In this document: positions 32,086 through 40,833 of the stretch, one piece after another
Position numbering within the stretch: the stretch's first letter is position 1
Layout: each line of letters begins with the position of its first letter
Source: an uncultured Pseudokineococcus sp.
GTDB lineage: Bacteria > Actinomycetota > Actinomycetes > Actinomycetales > Quadrisphaeraceae
Length of the DNA: 64,000 nucleotides
Assembly: GCF_947499845.1 (NCBI RefSeq)
Contig: NZ_CANMPM010000005.1
Location: 62,001-126,000 of the forward strand
Direction: 5' to 3'
Notes under the pieces: model-generated
What the model was told of the DNA's origin: nothing
The model's input: only the letters and a program-made list of their open reading frames with translations
Database searches by the model: none
Made by a program: the position numbers and the translations under genes

Positions 32086-35000
32086 GTGGCCGCCCTCACG
32101 GCGCTCGTGGCGCTCCTGCCGGGCGGTGGCTCCTCCGAGCCGTCGGCCGGCTCCGTCGCCCCGGGCCCTCCCGGGGTCCCGGTGGCGCTCGGGCCCACCG
32201 AGCTCGTGCTCGGCGAGGTCCTCTTCCCCCCGGGCATGCCCCGCGGGGTGGCCCTCACCCCCACGGACAGGGCCCTCGTCGTCCGGTGGGACGCCGTCAC
32301 GACCGGCAGCACGCTGCGGGAGTACCGCGTCTACCTCGACGGGAACCTCGCCGCGACGGTGCCGGCGGGCACGACCACGACGCGCCTCAGCGGGCTCGTC
32401 AACGGCCGCTCGTACTCCGTGGCCGTCAGCGCGCGCGGCACGAACGGCCTGGAGTCCATGCGCTCGGGGGCGGTGACGGGCGTGCCGGTCGACGACGCGC
32501 CGCCGCCGGTGCCGACCGGGCTGGTCGCCGTCCGCGGCGACTCCCAGGTGTCCCTGGCCTGGCACGCGGCGTCCGACACGGACCGGACGGCCGTGGAGGT
32601 GCTGCGCGACGGCGTCCGCGTCACCGTGCTGCCCGCCGCGGTGACCAGCTGGACCGACACGGGGCTCGTCAACGACCGGACGTACCGCTACTCCCTCGTC
32701 GCCGTCGACGCGGCCGGCAACCGCTCCGCGGCGTCGTCGCCCGCGGTGGGCGCGACCCCGACCGACCTCACCGCGCCGGCGGTGCCCACCGGGCTGCGCG
32801 GCGTCGCGGGCGACGAGAGCGCCTCGCTCACGTGGGACCCGGGGACCGACGTCGACCTCGCGGCCGTGCGCGTGCTGCAGGACGGGGTCGTCGTCGCGGT
32901 GCTGCCGGCCGGCACGACGTCGTGGACGGCGACGGGGCTCGAGGTCGGGCGCACCTACCGCTACGCCCTCGTCGCGGTCGACGGGCACGGCAACGCCTCG
33001 GCCGCCTCCTCGCCGCCGGTCGAGGTCGTCCCGCTCGACCTCACCCCGCCCGGCGCCGTCGACGGCGTGGTCGCCCGCCCCGGCGACCGCTCCGCCGAGC
33101 TGTCGTGGGAGCCCGTGACCGACCGCGCGCTCGCCGGCTACGAGGTCGTCGACGCGGACGGCGTCGTCGTCGCCCGCGTCGACGCGCCCGCGACCACGGT
33201 GCGCCTGACCGACCTCGCCGACGACGTCGAGGTGACCTACCGCGTGGTCGCGGTGGACCGCGCGGGCGACCGCTCGACGCCCAGCGCGCCCGTCGCCGTC
33301 ACCCCGCACGACGACGTCCCGCCCGCGGTCGTCGAGGGCGTCGCCGTCGCCGAGCTCGACCGGGCCCTCGAGGTCACCTGGTCGCCCGTGGGCGACGCGG
33401 TGGTCTACCGCGTCGTGCTCGACGGCGTCCTCGCCGCGGAGGTGCCGGCCGGGTCGCCGCTGCGCGCCCGCCTCGAGGACCTCCAGCCCGGCGTGGAGCG
33501 CTCGGTGGTCGTCCTCGCCGTCGACGCGGCCGGCAACGTCTCCGCCGCGCACCAGCCGGTCACCGGCACGCCCCGGGACCTCGCGCCGTCCGCGCCGTCG
33601 GGGGTCGTGGCCGTCCCCGGCGAGCGGCCCGGTGAGGTCGCCGTCTCGTGGGCCGCGCCGCTCGAGGACGACGTCGTGGAGCACCGCGTCCTCGTCGACG
33701 GCGAGCTCGTGGCCCTCGTGCCGGGGGCGACCGAGGTCCTCCTCACCGGGCTCGCGGAGGGCGCGGAGGTCGAGGTCGTCGTCGTGGCCGTCGACGCGGC
33801 GGGCAGCGCCTCGCCGACCAGTGCGGTCGTGCGGGTGCGCGTCCCGTCCTCCGTGCCGCCCTACCTGCCCCTCGTCCCGCCGACCGAGGGCTCGGGCACC
33901 GCCACGGGCGCGGGGCTCGCGGCCACCCGCGACGGCCGCTGGGTCGTCGTCAGCACCGCCGCCCGGCTCGAGGCGGGCGACACCAACGCCGCCCCCGAGC
34001 TCCACCTGCTCGACCGGGCCCGCGGCACGAGCCGGCGCGTGGCGCCGCTGCCGGCCTCGTGGGGCTCGGCGTCGACGGACAGCACCAACGCGAGCGCCGT
34101 CGTGATCTCGGAGGACGGCCGCTACCTCGCGCTGTCGACGACGGCGCGCCTCGTGCCGGAGGACCGCAACAGCCTCCTGGACGCCTACTGCCTCGACCTG
34201 CGGACGGGCGAGTGGGTGCTGGTGCTCGTCAGCGCCCCGGCCGCCGGCGGTGCGTCGTCCTCGACGGCCGGCGTGCTGCTGCCGACCGGCTCGTCGGTCG
34301 ACGCGCGGAGCCCGGGCCTGGCCATGACGGCGGACGGCTCAACCGTGCTCTTCCTGTCCGCCCGCCCCGACCTCGTGCCCGACGACCGCAACGGCGTCGC
34401 CGACGTCTTCGCCAAGGACCTGACGACCGGGCAGGTGCGGCGCGTGTCGACGTCGTCGACCGGCGGGGAGACGCCGCTGCGCGCCACCGGCCCGGCGCTC
34501 GAGGTGACCCCCGACGGCCGGTACGCCGTCTTCCCCGCGCAGGCCTCGGGGCGCCCGCTCGTCCTCGTGCGCAAGGACCTCGTCACGGGGGAGCTGCTCG
34601 TGGCGTCCACCGCGCCGCGGGCCGGTTCGACGCCCGTCGAGGTGTCGGTCTTCCGCGACACGGGCGACGTGGCCGTGAGCGACGACGGTCGCTACGTCGC
34701 CTTCAGCACGGCGGCCGAGCCGGCGGCGCCGACGACGTCGTGGTCGACCGGGCTCGCCTACCGCAAGGACCTCGTGACCGGGGACCTCGACCCGCTCGGC
34801 ACCGGCCAGACGGCGGCCTGGGAGCACCAGCTCGGGCTCGACCCCACGGGGCGCTACGGCTTCGTCGCGACGGCGGCGCCCCTGCTGGCCGAGGACGGCA
34901 ACCGCCGCACCGACCACTACCGCCGCGACCTCACGACCGGCGAGCTGCGCCTCGTCACCTCGCGGGCCGACGGCTCGGTGGCGCCCTCGACGTCGGGCTC

Positions 35001-35157
35001 GGTCACACCGGCGGAGTACGGCCGCGTGCTCGTGCTCGGCGCCGACCGGGTGCTCGTCGGCACGGTGCTGCCGCTCGTCGACGGCGACGCCAACGGCCTG
35101 CTCGACGTCTACGGCCGCGACCTCGCGCGGCGCGAGGCCGGCGCCGTCGTCGGGTGA
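32086..35157 (+). CDS. secreted protein: six fibronectin type III repeats plus beta-propeller
   Basis: 1023 residues. Six consecutive ~90-residue Fn3 modules (about residues 45-585), each with the VxWxxxxD...YxVxxxG...TxxTxxxLxxGxxYxxxVxAxDxxGN pattern, then a PD40/TolB-like propeller (about 590-1015) recognisable by repeated DGRYLALSTTARLVPEDRN-type and KDLTTGQVRRVS-type blades. The role is probably extracellular binding. GTG 32086 gives a hydrophobic start with no Arg/Lys; a CTG at 32068 would add MRAALAV and make a proper signal peptide, so the true start may be non-standard or upstream. No wall anchor is seen. Confidence 0.8.
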   Translation: MAALTALVALLPGGGSSEPSAGSVAPGPPGVPVALGPTELVLGEVLFPPGMPRGVALTPTDRALVVRWDAVTTGSTLREYRVYLDGNLAATVPAGTTTTRLSGLVNGRSYSVAVSARGTNGLESMRSGAVTGVPVDDAPPPVPTGLVAVRGDSQVSLAWHAASDTDRTAVEVLRDGVRVTVLPAAVTSWTDTGLVNDRTYRYSLVAVDAAGNRSAASSPAVGATPTDLTAPAVPTGLRGVAGDESASLTWDPGTDVDLAAVRVLQDGVVVAVLPAGTTSWTATGLEVGRTYRYALVAVDGHGNASAASSPPVEVVPLDLTPPGAVDGVVARPGDRSAELSWEPVTDRALAGYEVVDADGVVVARVDAPATTVRLTDLADDVEVTYRVVAVDRAGDRSTPSAPVAVTPHDDVPPAVVEGVAVAELDRALEVTWSPVGDAVVYRVVLDGVLAAEVPAGSPLRARLEDLQPGVERSVVVLAVDAAGNVSAAHQPVTGTPRDLAPSAPSGVVAVPGERPGEVAVSWAAPLEDDVVEHRVLVDGELVALVPGATEVLLTGLAEGAEVEVVVVAVDAAGSASPTSAVVRVRVPSSVPPYLPLVPPTEGSGTATGAGLAATRDGRWVVVSTAARLEAGDTNAAPELHLLDRARGTSRRVAPLPASWGSASTDSTNASAVVISEDGRYLALSTTARLVPEDRNSLLDAYCLDLRTGEWVLVLVSAPAAGGASSSTAGVLLPTGSSVDARSPGLAMTADGSTVLFLSARPDLVPDDRNGVADVFAKDLTTGQVRRVSTSSTGGETPLRATGPALEVTPDGRYAVFPAQASGRPLVLVRKDLVTGELLVASTAPRAGSTPVEVSVFRDTGDVAVSDDGRYVAFSTAAEPAAPTTSWSTGLAYRKDLVTGDLDPLGTGQTAAWEHQLGLDPTGRYGFVATAAPLLAEDGNRRTDHYRRDLTTGELRLVTSRADGSVAPSTSGSVTPAEYGRVLVLGADRVLVGTVLPLVDGDANGLLDVYGRDLARREAGAVVG

Positions 35158-35201
35158 CCTGGCCTCGGGGAGGGCACGTCGTCGGCACATCGCCGCGAGA
35201 G

Positions 35202-35220
35202 AGCGCCCCTGAGGGGCGTT
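35202..35220 (+). terminator. short hairpin after the Fn3 gene
   Basis: CGCCCC-TGA-GGGGCG (35204-35218) followed by TTT. Its core CCCCTGAGGGG recurs in the hairpin at 35287-35319. Confidence 0.65.
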
Positions 35221-35286
35221 TCGTCGACGAAGTGCGGGGAGAGTGTGCGCCGGGCGTCGATCTGTCGACAGAATGCGGGAACGACA

Positions 35287-35319
35287 GCGCCGGTCGACCC
35301 CTGAGGGGCCGACCGGCGC
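35287..35319. terminator. hairpin between convergent Fn3 and SDR genes
   Basis: GCGCCGGTCG (35287-35296) pairs with CGACCGGCGC (35310-35319); inside, CCCC-TGA-GGGG closes the loop with one A-C mismatch between the stems. Confidence 0.75.
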
Positions 35320-35340
35320 GTCGTGGTGCGGGGTGGGAGG

Positions 35341-36249
35341 TCAGGGCGTGGGCATGCCGCCCGTGCTCGAGTACGTCGAGCCCGTGGTGTAGCTCGACTC
35401 GGGGCACGCGAGGTGCACGTAGGCCGCGGCGAGCTCGGCCGGCTGGCCGGCGCGCGCGAGCGGCGTCTGCGCGCCGAACTCCGGCCGCGCCTCCGGCGGC
35501 TGGCCGCCCGAGACCTGCAGCGGCGTCCAGAACGGCCCCGGCGCCACGGCGTTGACGCGGATGCCCTTGGGCGCCAGCTGCCCCGCGAGCGCCTTCGTGT
35601 AGGCGTTGATCGCGGCCTTCGTGGGCGCGTAGTCGAGGAGGTTCGGCGAGGGCTGGTAGGCCTGCACCGACGACGTCGTGATGATGCTGGAGCCCGGCTC
35701 CATGTGCGGCACAGCGGCCTTCGTCACCCAGAACAGGGCGTGCACGTTGGTGCGGAAGGTCTCGTCGAACTGCTCGGTCGTGAGGTCGGCGATGTCGTCG
35801 ACCGCCGTCTGCTTGCCCGCGACGACGGTGAGGACGTCGATGCGACCCAGCTCGGCGACGGCGCGCTCGACGAGCTCGGTGTTCGCCGCCTCCTGCGACA
35901 GGTCACCGGGGACGGCGACGGCGCGCCGGCCGGCGGCCTCGACGAGGCGGACGACCTCCTGCGCGTCCTCCTCCTCCGACGGCAGGTACGACAGGACGAC
36001 GTCGGCGCCCTCGCGGGCGTAGGCGATGGCGGCGGCGCGGCCGATGCCCGAGTCGGCGCCCGTGACGACGGCGACCCGGTCGGTGAGGCGGCCGTAGCCG
36101 ACGTAGGTGTCCTCGCCGTGGTCGGGCTTCGGGCCCATGTCGCGGGCGAGACCCGGCGCCGCCTGGTCCTGCTGGGGCTGCTCGGGCTGCGGGTAGGCGG
36201 TCGTCGGGTCGCGGAAGGTGTTCTGGGTGGTCTGGGGGGTCTCGGCCAT
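35341..36249 (-). CDS. short-chain dehydrogenase/reductase (YhdF/YghA-like stress SDR)
   Basis: 302 residues. Gln/Pro-rich N-terminal ~50 residues with [19 protein letters not shown], which is characteristic of general-stress SDRs of this type, then the Rossmann motif [13 protein letters not shown], catalytic Ser (TTSSVQAY) and YAPTK, and the C-terminal [15 protein letters not shown]. The usual NNAG motif reads VVAG (LTVVAGKQT), which removes the Asn pair normally stabilising the central sheet. Substrate unknown. Confidence 0.88.
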   Translation of the reverse strand: MAETPQTTQNTFRDPTTAYPQPEQPQQDQAAPGLARDMGPKPDHGEDTYVGYGRLTDRVAVVTGADSGIGRAAAIAYAREGADVVLSYLPSEEEDAQEVVRLVEAAGRRAVAVPGDLSQEAANTELVERAVAELGRIDVLTVVAGKQTAVDDIADLTTEQFDETFRTNVHALFWVTKAAVPHMEPGSSIITTSSVQAYQPSPNLLDYAPTKAAINAYTKALAGQLAPKGIRVNAVAPGPFWTPLQVSGGQPPEARPEFGAQTPLARAGQPAELAAAYVHLACPESSYTTGSTYSSTGGMPTP

Positions 36250-36327
36250 GTCTCCACCCTGGGGTCGCGGGCGCGGTGCGGCGACCCGGACGGTGGCCCG
36301 CGAGCCGGCCACGGCAGGATGCGGGCC

Positions 36328-37164
36328 GTGGCGACGGCGACGGGTGCGGGACCGGCGCCGACCGGGCGGGTGCGGCTCGTCGCCAGCGACCTCGACGGGA
36401 CCCTGCTGGGCCCGGGCGGCCTGGCCTCGCCGCGGACCCTCGCGATGATCTCGGCCTGCCGGGCCGCGGGCGTCCACGTCGTCTTCGTCACCGGGCGCCC
36501 CGTCGTCTGGCTGGACCCGGTGGCCGAGCAGACCGGGCACACCGGCACGGCCATCTGCGCGAACGGCGCGCTCGTCTACGACGCCGGGGCGCGCCGCGTC
36601 CTGTCGGCCACCGGGCTCGCCCCCGCGGACGCGCTCGAGGCGGTGGCCCGCCTCCGGCGCCGCCTCGACGGCCTCGCCGTGGCGGTCGAGACGCTCGCCG
36701 GCTTCCGGCGCGAGCCCGGCTACCTGGTGCGCTTCGACGGCGGCCGGGAGGTCGAGGTCGGCGAGCTGCCCGAGCTGCTCGACCCCGACCCCGTCGTCCT
36801 CAAGGTGCTCGTCCGCCGGGAGGCCGGCACCTCCGAGGAGCTGCTCGCGGTGGCGCGCGAGGAGCTCGGCGGCCTGGCCCACCCCACGCACTCGAGCCCG
36901 GACAGCCCGCTCATCGAGGTGAGCGCCGTCGGCGTCAGCAAGGCGGTCGCGCTCGCCGCCCACGCGGCGTCGCTCGGCGTCGCCCGCGAGGACGTCGTCG
37001 CGTTCGGCGACATGCCCAACGACGTCGAGATGCTCCGCTGGGCCGGCCGCGGCTACGCGATGGCGGGCGGTCACCCCGAGGCGGTCGCCGCCGCCGCGGC
37101 GACGGCGCCGCCGTGCGCGGAGGACGGCGTCGCCCGCGTCGTCGAGGAGCTCCTCGGGGTCTGA
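36328..37164 (+). CDS. Cof-type HAD-family phosphatase
   Basis: 278 residues. Motif [11 protein letters not shown], motif II FVTGRP, motif III Lys in VGVSKAVAL, motif [14 protein letters not shown]. Sugar-phosphate or flavin-phosphate phosphatase by family. CAGGAT ends 7 nt before GTG 36328, fitting leaderless transcription; ATG 36319 overlapping that hexamer is the alternative. Paralogue of 31105-31926. Confidence 0.88.
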   Translation: MATATGAGPAPTGRVRLVASDLDGTLLGPGGLASPRTLAMISACRAAGVHVVFVTGRPVVWLDPVAEQTGHTGTAICANGALVYDAGARRVLSATGLAPADALEAVARLRRRLDGLAVAVETLAGFRREPGYLVRFDGGREVEVGELPELLDPDPVVLKVLVRREAGTSEELLAVAREELGGLAHPTHSSPDSPLIEVSAVGVSKAVALAAHAASLGVAREDVVAFGDMPNDVEMLRWAGRGYAMAGGHPEAVAAAAATAPPCAEDGVARVVEELLGV

Positions 37165-37365
37165 CCGCGAGCGCGCCGCTGGACCCCGGCCGGCCACCAG
37201 GCCCGGCGCGACCCGGTCCGGGGGTGGGTGCCCCGGGCGACCGGTGGCAGCCCCCGGTGGGCGGTGCTCCACTGAGGGTCCGGCCCTGCTCCCGCCGGCC
37301 CGGCGTGCCGCACCGGCTCGACGCGCCGCGGCACGCAGCCTGCCGGACGCGCGATGGAGGCCACC

Positions 37366-37578
37366 ATGACCACGACGGGACCCGCGAGGCCCAGGCTCCG
37401 CGACCGGGCGCTCGGCGCCCTCACCTTCTTCTACGGGCCCGCGGACCACCGCGAGCTTCCCGACGACCCGCGCCGCACCACGGGGCGCGTCGGCGAGGAC
37501 GTCGGCGACGGGCTGCGCCGCCGCGGCGAGCCCGGCCGCTACTACGCGCAGCGCGACGACGACGGCGCCGCCCGCTGA
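37366..37578 (+). CDS. small basic/charged protein, unknown
   Basis: 70 residues from ATG 37366, with GGAGG 5 nt upstream. Sequence [19 protein letters not shown] then [17 protein letters not shown] and [19 protein letters not shown]. Hydrophilic apart from one short stretch; no known domain. The good ribosome site is the main support. Confidence 0.55.
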   Translation: MTTTGPARPRLRDRALGALTFFYGPADHRELPDDPRRTTGRVGEDVGDGLRRRGEPGRYYAQRDDDGAAR

Positions 37579-37617
37579 CGTCCCCGCCGGGCCCCGGCCC
37601 GCGCCGCGCGCCCGCAG

Positions 37618-37714
37618 GGCGACATGGCCACAGGTCGCCGTCTGGTCAGCGACGTGGGCGAGATGGCCACGCGCCCTCGCCACGCCGTAAGGGGCGACAT
37701 GGCCGCACGTCGCC
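37618..37714. repeat. three hairpin repeats with covarying stems
   Basis: 37618-37639: GGCGAC-ATGGCCACAG-GTCGCC. 37657-37681: GGCGAG-ATGGCCACGCGCC-CTCGCC. 37693-37714: GGCGAC-ATGGCCGCAC-GTCGCC. The middle copy swaps C-G for G-C in the stem while the loop start ATGGCC stays constant. Between convergent genes. Confidence 0.85.
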
Positions 37715-37742
37715 GTGGGGGCGGACAGCGTCGTGCGTGGCC

Positions 37743-38291
37743 TCAGGCCCCGCCGTCCCCGGACGGCGGGGCCTGCTCCACGCCGAGGTGACGGCGCGCC
37801 GTCACGGCCGCGCGCGCCGCGGCACCGGCGCGCTCCAGGGCGACGTCGGGCCGCGCGCCGCGGAGGCTGACCCGCGCCATCGTGGCGGCCTCCGCGGCGG
37901 TGGCCACGGCGGTGCCGACGCGCGAGAGCCTGCGGTGCAGCTCGTCCGGGAGTCCCGCCGACGCGGGCACGGCCGGGACGTCGAGGCCCTGGCTCGGGGC
38001 AGCCCGCTGCGCCGCCAGCGCGAGGTCGCGCACCTCGTCGAGGACGGCGACCAGCTCGGTGCCCGTGCCCGCCAGGGCCTGCGCCACCCGGGCACCGGGG
38101 TCGTCGGCGCCGTCGGCGGCCACGCCGTCGAGGACCTGGTGGTAGCGGTCGACGGAGCGGTGCACGCGGTCGTGGGCCCGGCGCCACACGCCCTCGCCGA
38201 GCGCGGCCTCGAGGGTTCGCTCCTCGCGGCGCCGCACGAGCCCGGGCGCCAGGCGCCCCCACCACGGCGACGAGCGCTCCCCGGCGCTCAC
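37743..38291 (-). CDS. unknown Ala-rich helical protein downstream of bpa
   Basis: 182 residues, almost all helical: [76 protein letters not shown]. No known domain; could be a coiled-coil scaffold. The third gene after the quinone reductase and bpa; its GTG 38291 lies in a 23-bp tandem repeat that provides a relay of start codons from the bpa stop. Confidence 0.65.
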   Translation of the reverse strand: MSAGERSSPWWGRLAPGLVRRREERTLEAALGEGVWRRAHDRVHRSVDRYHQVLDGVAADGADDPGARVAQALAGTGTELVAVLDEVRDLALAAQRAAPSQGLDVPAVPASAGLPDELHRRLSRVGTAVATAAEAATMARVSLRGARPDVALERAGAAARAAVTARRHLGVEQAPPSGDGGA

Positions 38292-38340
38292 GCGCGTCGC
38301 CTGTCGGCGCTCACGCGCGTCGCCTGTCGGCGCTCACGCG
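38283..38340 (-). repeat. 23-bp tandem repeat (2.5 copies) at a gene start
   Basis: Units 38283-38305 and 38306-38328 are identical; 38329-38340 is a partial third. Each contains a minus-strand GTGA (GTG at 38337, 38314 and 38291). Starting at 38337 or 38314 gives an 8-codon reading frame whose TGA overlaps the next GTG. Confidence 0.9.
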
Positions 38341-38356
38341 GCTCCGCCCGCCGCCG

Positions 38357-38950
38357 TCAGAGGTACTGACCGGTGCCCGGCTGGCCGGGCTGCGCGCCCG
38401 GCTGCCCCTGCGCCACCGGGGGGACGGGCCCACCGGGGCGGGCGCCCTGGCCGCCCTGGCCGCCGGGGAGCGCGCGCCGCATCTGCTCGAGCTGCGCCCG
38501 CGCCGCCATCTGCTGGGCGAAGACGGCGGTCTGGATGCCGTGGAAGAGGCCCTCCAGCCAGCCGACGAGCTGGGCCTGGGCGATGCGGAGCTCGGCGTCG
38601 CTGGGCGCCTCGTCGGGGGAGAAGGGCAGCGAGATGCGCCGCAGCTCCTCGACGAGGTCGGGGGCCAGGCCGTCCTCCAGCTCGGCGAGGGAGCGCTGGT
38701 GCACCTCCGCGAGGCGGGCGCGGCCCTTGTCGTCGAGCGGCGCGCTGCGCACCTCGTCGAGCAGCTGCTTGACCATGCTGCCGATGCGCATGACCTTGTC
38801 GGGCCGCTCGACCTGCTCGGCCGGGTTGGGCGCGTCGCCGCCGGCGACGCCCATGCCCTGCTGCGTCATGACGACGACGGGGTGCTGGTCCTGCCCCTGC
38901 TGGTCGGGGCCGGGGCGCTGCCCCTGGCCGTCCTGCGGTCCCTGGGTCAT
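38357..38950 (-). CDS. bpa: bacterial proteasome activator
   Basis: 197 residues. Matches Bpa (Rv3780-like): a Gln/Gly-rich start, VVMTQQGMGVAGG, then the helical core VERPDKVMRIGSMVKQLLDE, SLAELEDGLAPDLVEELRRI and LVGWLEGLFHGIQTAVFAQQ, a Gly/Pro/Gln tail, and the C-terminal GQYL that docks into the 20S proteasome. It forms an ATP-independent ring that feeds unfolded proteins to the proteasome. It lies 13 bp after the quinone oxidoreductase gene. Confidence 0.93.
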   Translation of the reverse strand: MTQGPQDGQGQRPGPDQQGQDQHPVVVMTQQGMGVAGGDAPNPAEQVERPDKVMRIGSMVKQLLDEVRSAPLDDKGRARLAEVHQRSLAELEDGLAPDLVEELRRISLPFSPDEAPSDAELRIAQAQLVGWLEGLFHGIQTAVFAQQMAARAQLEQMRRALPGGQGGQGARPGGPVPPVAQGQPGAQPGQPGTGQYL

Positions 38951-38963
38951 GCCCTGCCTCCGC

Positions 38964-40025
38964 TCATGAGGTGCTCCCGAGGTCGTGGTCGTCGAGGGCG
39001 CCGCCGCCCGTGCCGGAGCCGTCCGCGCCGTCCGGGGCGTCGTCCGGGCGCGCCAGCAGCAGCACCTTGCCGATGTGCGAGGACTCCTCGAGCACGGCGT
39101 GGGCGCGGGCGGCGTCGTCGAGCGGCATCCGCTCGTGGACGACGGGGCGCACCCGCCCCTCCTCGACGAGGGGCCACACGTGCTCGCGGACCGAGGCGAC
39201 GATCGCGGCCTTCTCCTCGCGGGGCCGCGCCCGCAGCGACGTCGCCATCACGGCGGCGCGCTTGGCCAGCAGCGCCCCGAGGTCGAGCTCGGCGCGCCGG
39301 CCGCCCTGCATGCCGATGACGACGAGGCGCCCGTTCGGCGCGAGCACCGCGACGTTGCGCTCGAGGTACGTCGCACCCACGACGTCGAGGACGACGTCGG
39401 CGCCGCGGCCGTCGGTGGCGGCGCGCACCTCCTCGACGAAGTCCTGCTGCGTGTAGTCGACGAGCACCTCGGCGCCGAGCTCGCGGCACGCGTCGAGCTT
39501 GCGGGCGCTGCCCGCCGTCACGGCCACGCGCGCCCCCCAGGCCCGAGCCAGCTGGACGGCGAAGGTGCCGATGCCGCTGCCGCCGCCGTGCACGAGGAGG
39601 AGCTCGCCCTCGCGCAGGCCGGCGGAGATGAAGACGTTGGACCAGACGGTGCAGGCGACCTCCGGCAGCGCGGCCGCGTCGACGAGGGAGACGCCCCGCG
39701 GGACGGGCAGCAGCTGGCCGGCGGGGACGACGACGCGCTCGGCGTAGCCGCCCCCCGCGAGCAGCGCGCACACCTCGTCGCCGACGGACCACCCCTCGAC
39801 GCCCTCGCCGAGCTCGGCGACGGTGCCGGAGCACTCCAGGCCCAGGGTCTCGGGCTCGCCGGGCGGCGGCGGGTAGTGGCCCTGGCGCTGCATGACGTCG
39901 GCCCGGTTGACGCCGGCGGCGGCCACCTCGACGACGACCTCGCCGGGGCCGGGCGAGGGGTCGGCGACCTCGGTGACCTCGATGGCGTCGGGCCCACCGG
40001 GCTCGCGGACGACGGCTGCTCGCAC
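38964..40025 (-). CDS. NAD(P)H:quinone oxidoreductase, MDR family
   Basis: 353 residues. Zinc-free medium-chain reductase of the QOR/PIG3 type: VNRADVMQRQGHYPPPPG, LGLECSGTVAELG, DEVCALLAGGGYAE, LVHGGGSGIGTFAVQLA (nucleotide fold) and SARKLDACRELGAE. GTG 40025 (VRAAVVREPGGP) matches the family start and has GGTGG 5 nt upstream; GTG 40034 is the alternative. First gene of the operon with bpa. Confidence 0.9.
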   Translation of the reverse strand: MRAAVVREPGGPDAIEVTEVADPSPGPGEVVVEVAAAGVNRADVMQRQGHYPPPPGEPETLGLECSGTVAELGEGVEGWSVGDEVCALLAGGGYAERVVVPAGQLLPVPRGVSLVDAAALPEVACTVWSNVFISAGLREGELLLVHGGGSGIGTFAVQLARAWGARVAVTAGSARKLDACRELGAEVLVDYTQQDFVEEVRAATDGRGADVVLDVVGATYLERNVAVLAPNGRLVVIGMQGGRRAELDLGALLAKRAAVMATSLRARPREEKAAIVASVREHVWPLVEEGRVRPVVHERMPLDDAARAHAVLEESSHIGKVLLLARPDDAPDGADGSGTGGGALDDHDLGSTS

Positions 40026-40071
40026 GTCCGCCACCCTCGCACGGGGGTCCGACGGCCACACCCGGGCGGGG

Positions 40072-40662
40072 CTACCGGGGGAGGCGCCGCCGGGCGCGCT
40101 CCAGCGCCGCCGGGTCGTCGACGTCCAGGGCGACCGCGTCGCCCACCCGGACCTCCACCACGTGGAGGCCGTGGACCAGGGCCCGCGCGGGCGCCCCGAC
40201 GAGCGCCGGCGCGTCGAGAGCGGTCAGGTGCGCGGCGCGGACGGCGAGGAGGAGGTGCTGGCGGCGGCCGTCGGGGGTGACGGCGACGGCGGCGCCCGCC
40301 GCCGGGTCGTCCAGGGCGGCGAGGAGGAGCGGCAGGGCCTCGCCCGCCCACGGGGCGTCGCCGGGGACGACGGCGACGACGTCCGGGGCCGCGGTCATCG
40401 CCAGGTGACGCGCGCCTGCGACGACGCCCGCCGCCGGGCCGGAGCCGGGCGGGTCCTCGAGGACGACGTCCGCTCCGCCCGCCCCGTCACGCCGCGACGG
40501 CGGTCCGACGACGACGACCGGCGCCCCCGGCAGCGCCGCGGCGACGCCGTCGAGGCACCGGGCCAGCACCGGTCGTCCGCCGAGGTCGGCGGCGAGCTTG
40601 TCGGCCCCGAAGCGCCGCGACGCGCCTCCCGCGAGGACGACGACGCCCACCCCTGCCTGCAC
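40072..40662 (-). CDS. MobA-like nucleotidyltransferase
   Basis: 196 residues. NTP-transferase fold: VVVLAGGASRRFGADKLAADLG (LAGGxSxRxGxDK), DVVAVVPGDAPW and the C-terminal DVDDPAALERA, as in MobA/MocA-type molybdenum cofactor or related nucleotidyltransferases. No other molybdenum-cofactor genes are in the window. GTG 40662 lies 6 nt after CAGGCT (leaderless pattern). Confidence 0.85.
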   Translation of the reverse strand: MQAGVGVVVLAGGASRRFGADKLAADLGGRPVLARCLDGVAAALPGAPVVVVGPPSRRDGAGGADVVLEDPPGSGPAAGVVAGARHLAMTAAPDVVAVVPGDAPWAGEALPLLLAALDDPAAGAAVAVTPDGRRQHLLLAVRAAHLTALDAPALVGAPARALVHGLHVVEVRVGDAVALDVDDPAALERARRRLPR

Positions 40663-40694
40663 CCGCCCAGCCTGCCCGAGGGGGCGCAGACGCG

Positions 40695-40732
40695 GACGAG
40701 GGCGGGACCGCGCGTGCGGTCCCGCCCTCGTC
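40695..40732 (-). terminator. 17-bp hairpin after the aldo/keto reductase
   Basis: 40695-40711 pairs exactly with 40716-40732, loop GCGT; it lies about 100 bp past the stop of the leftward reductase gene. Confidence 0.8.
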
Positions 40733-40833
40733 GTCGTGCTGCCGGACCTGTCCGCCGCTGGTGAGGCGTGCGCAGCCACCAGCGACGAGCAGGTCGTCCC
40801 GGGCGGCGCGCCGCCCGGGACCTCACCCGGTCG

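Noticed and set aside
30961-34005. Open frame upstream of the choice-of-anchor gene on the minus strand
   Set aside because: It is antisense to the HAD and Fn3 genes, lacks family motifs, and the protein has a clear signal peptide starting at 30960.
37618-37714. CRISPR array
   Set aside because: Only three copies, unequal spacing, internal hairpins and no cas genes in the window.
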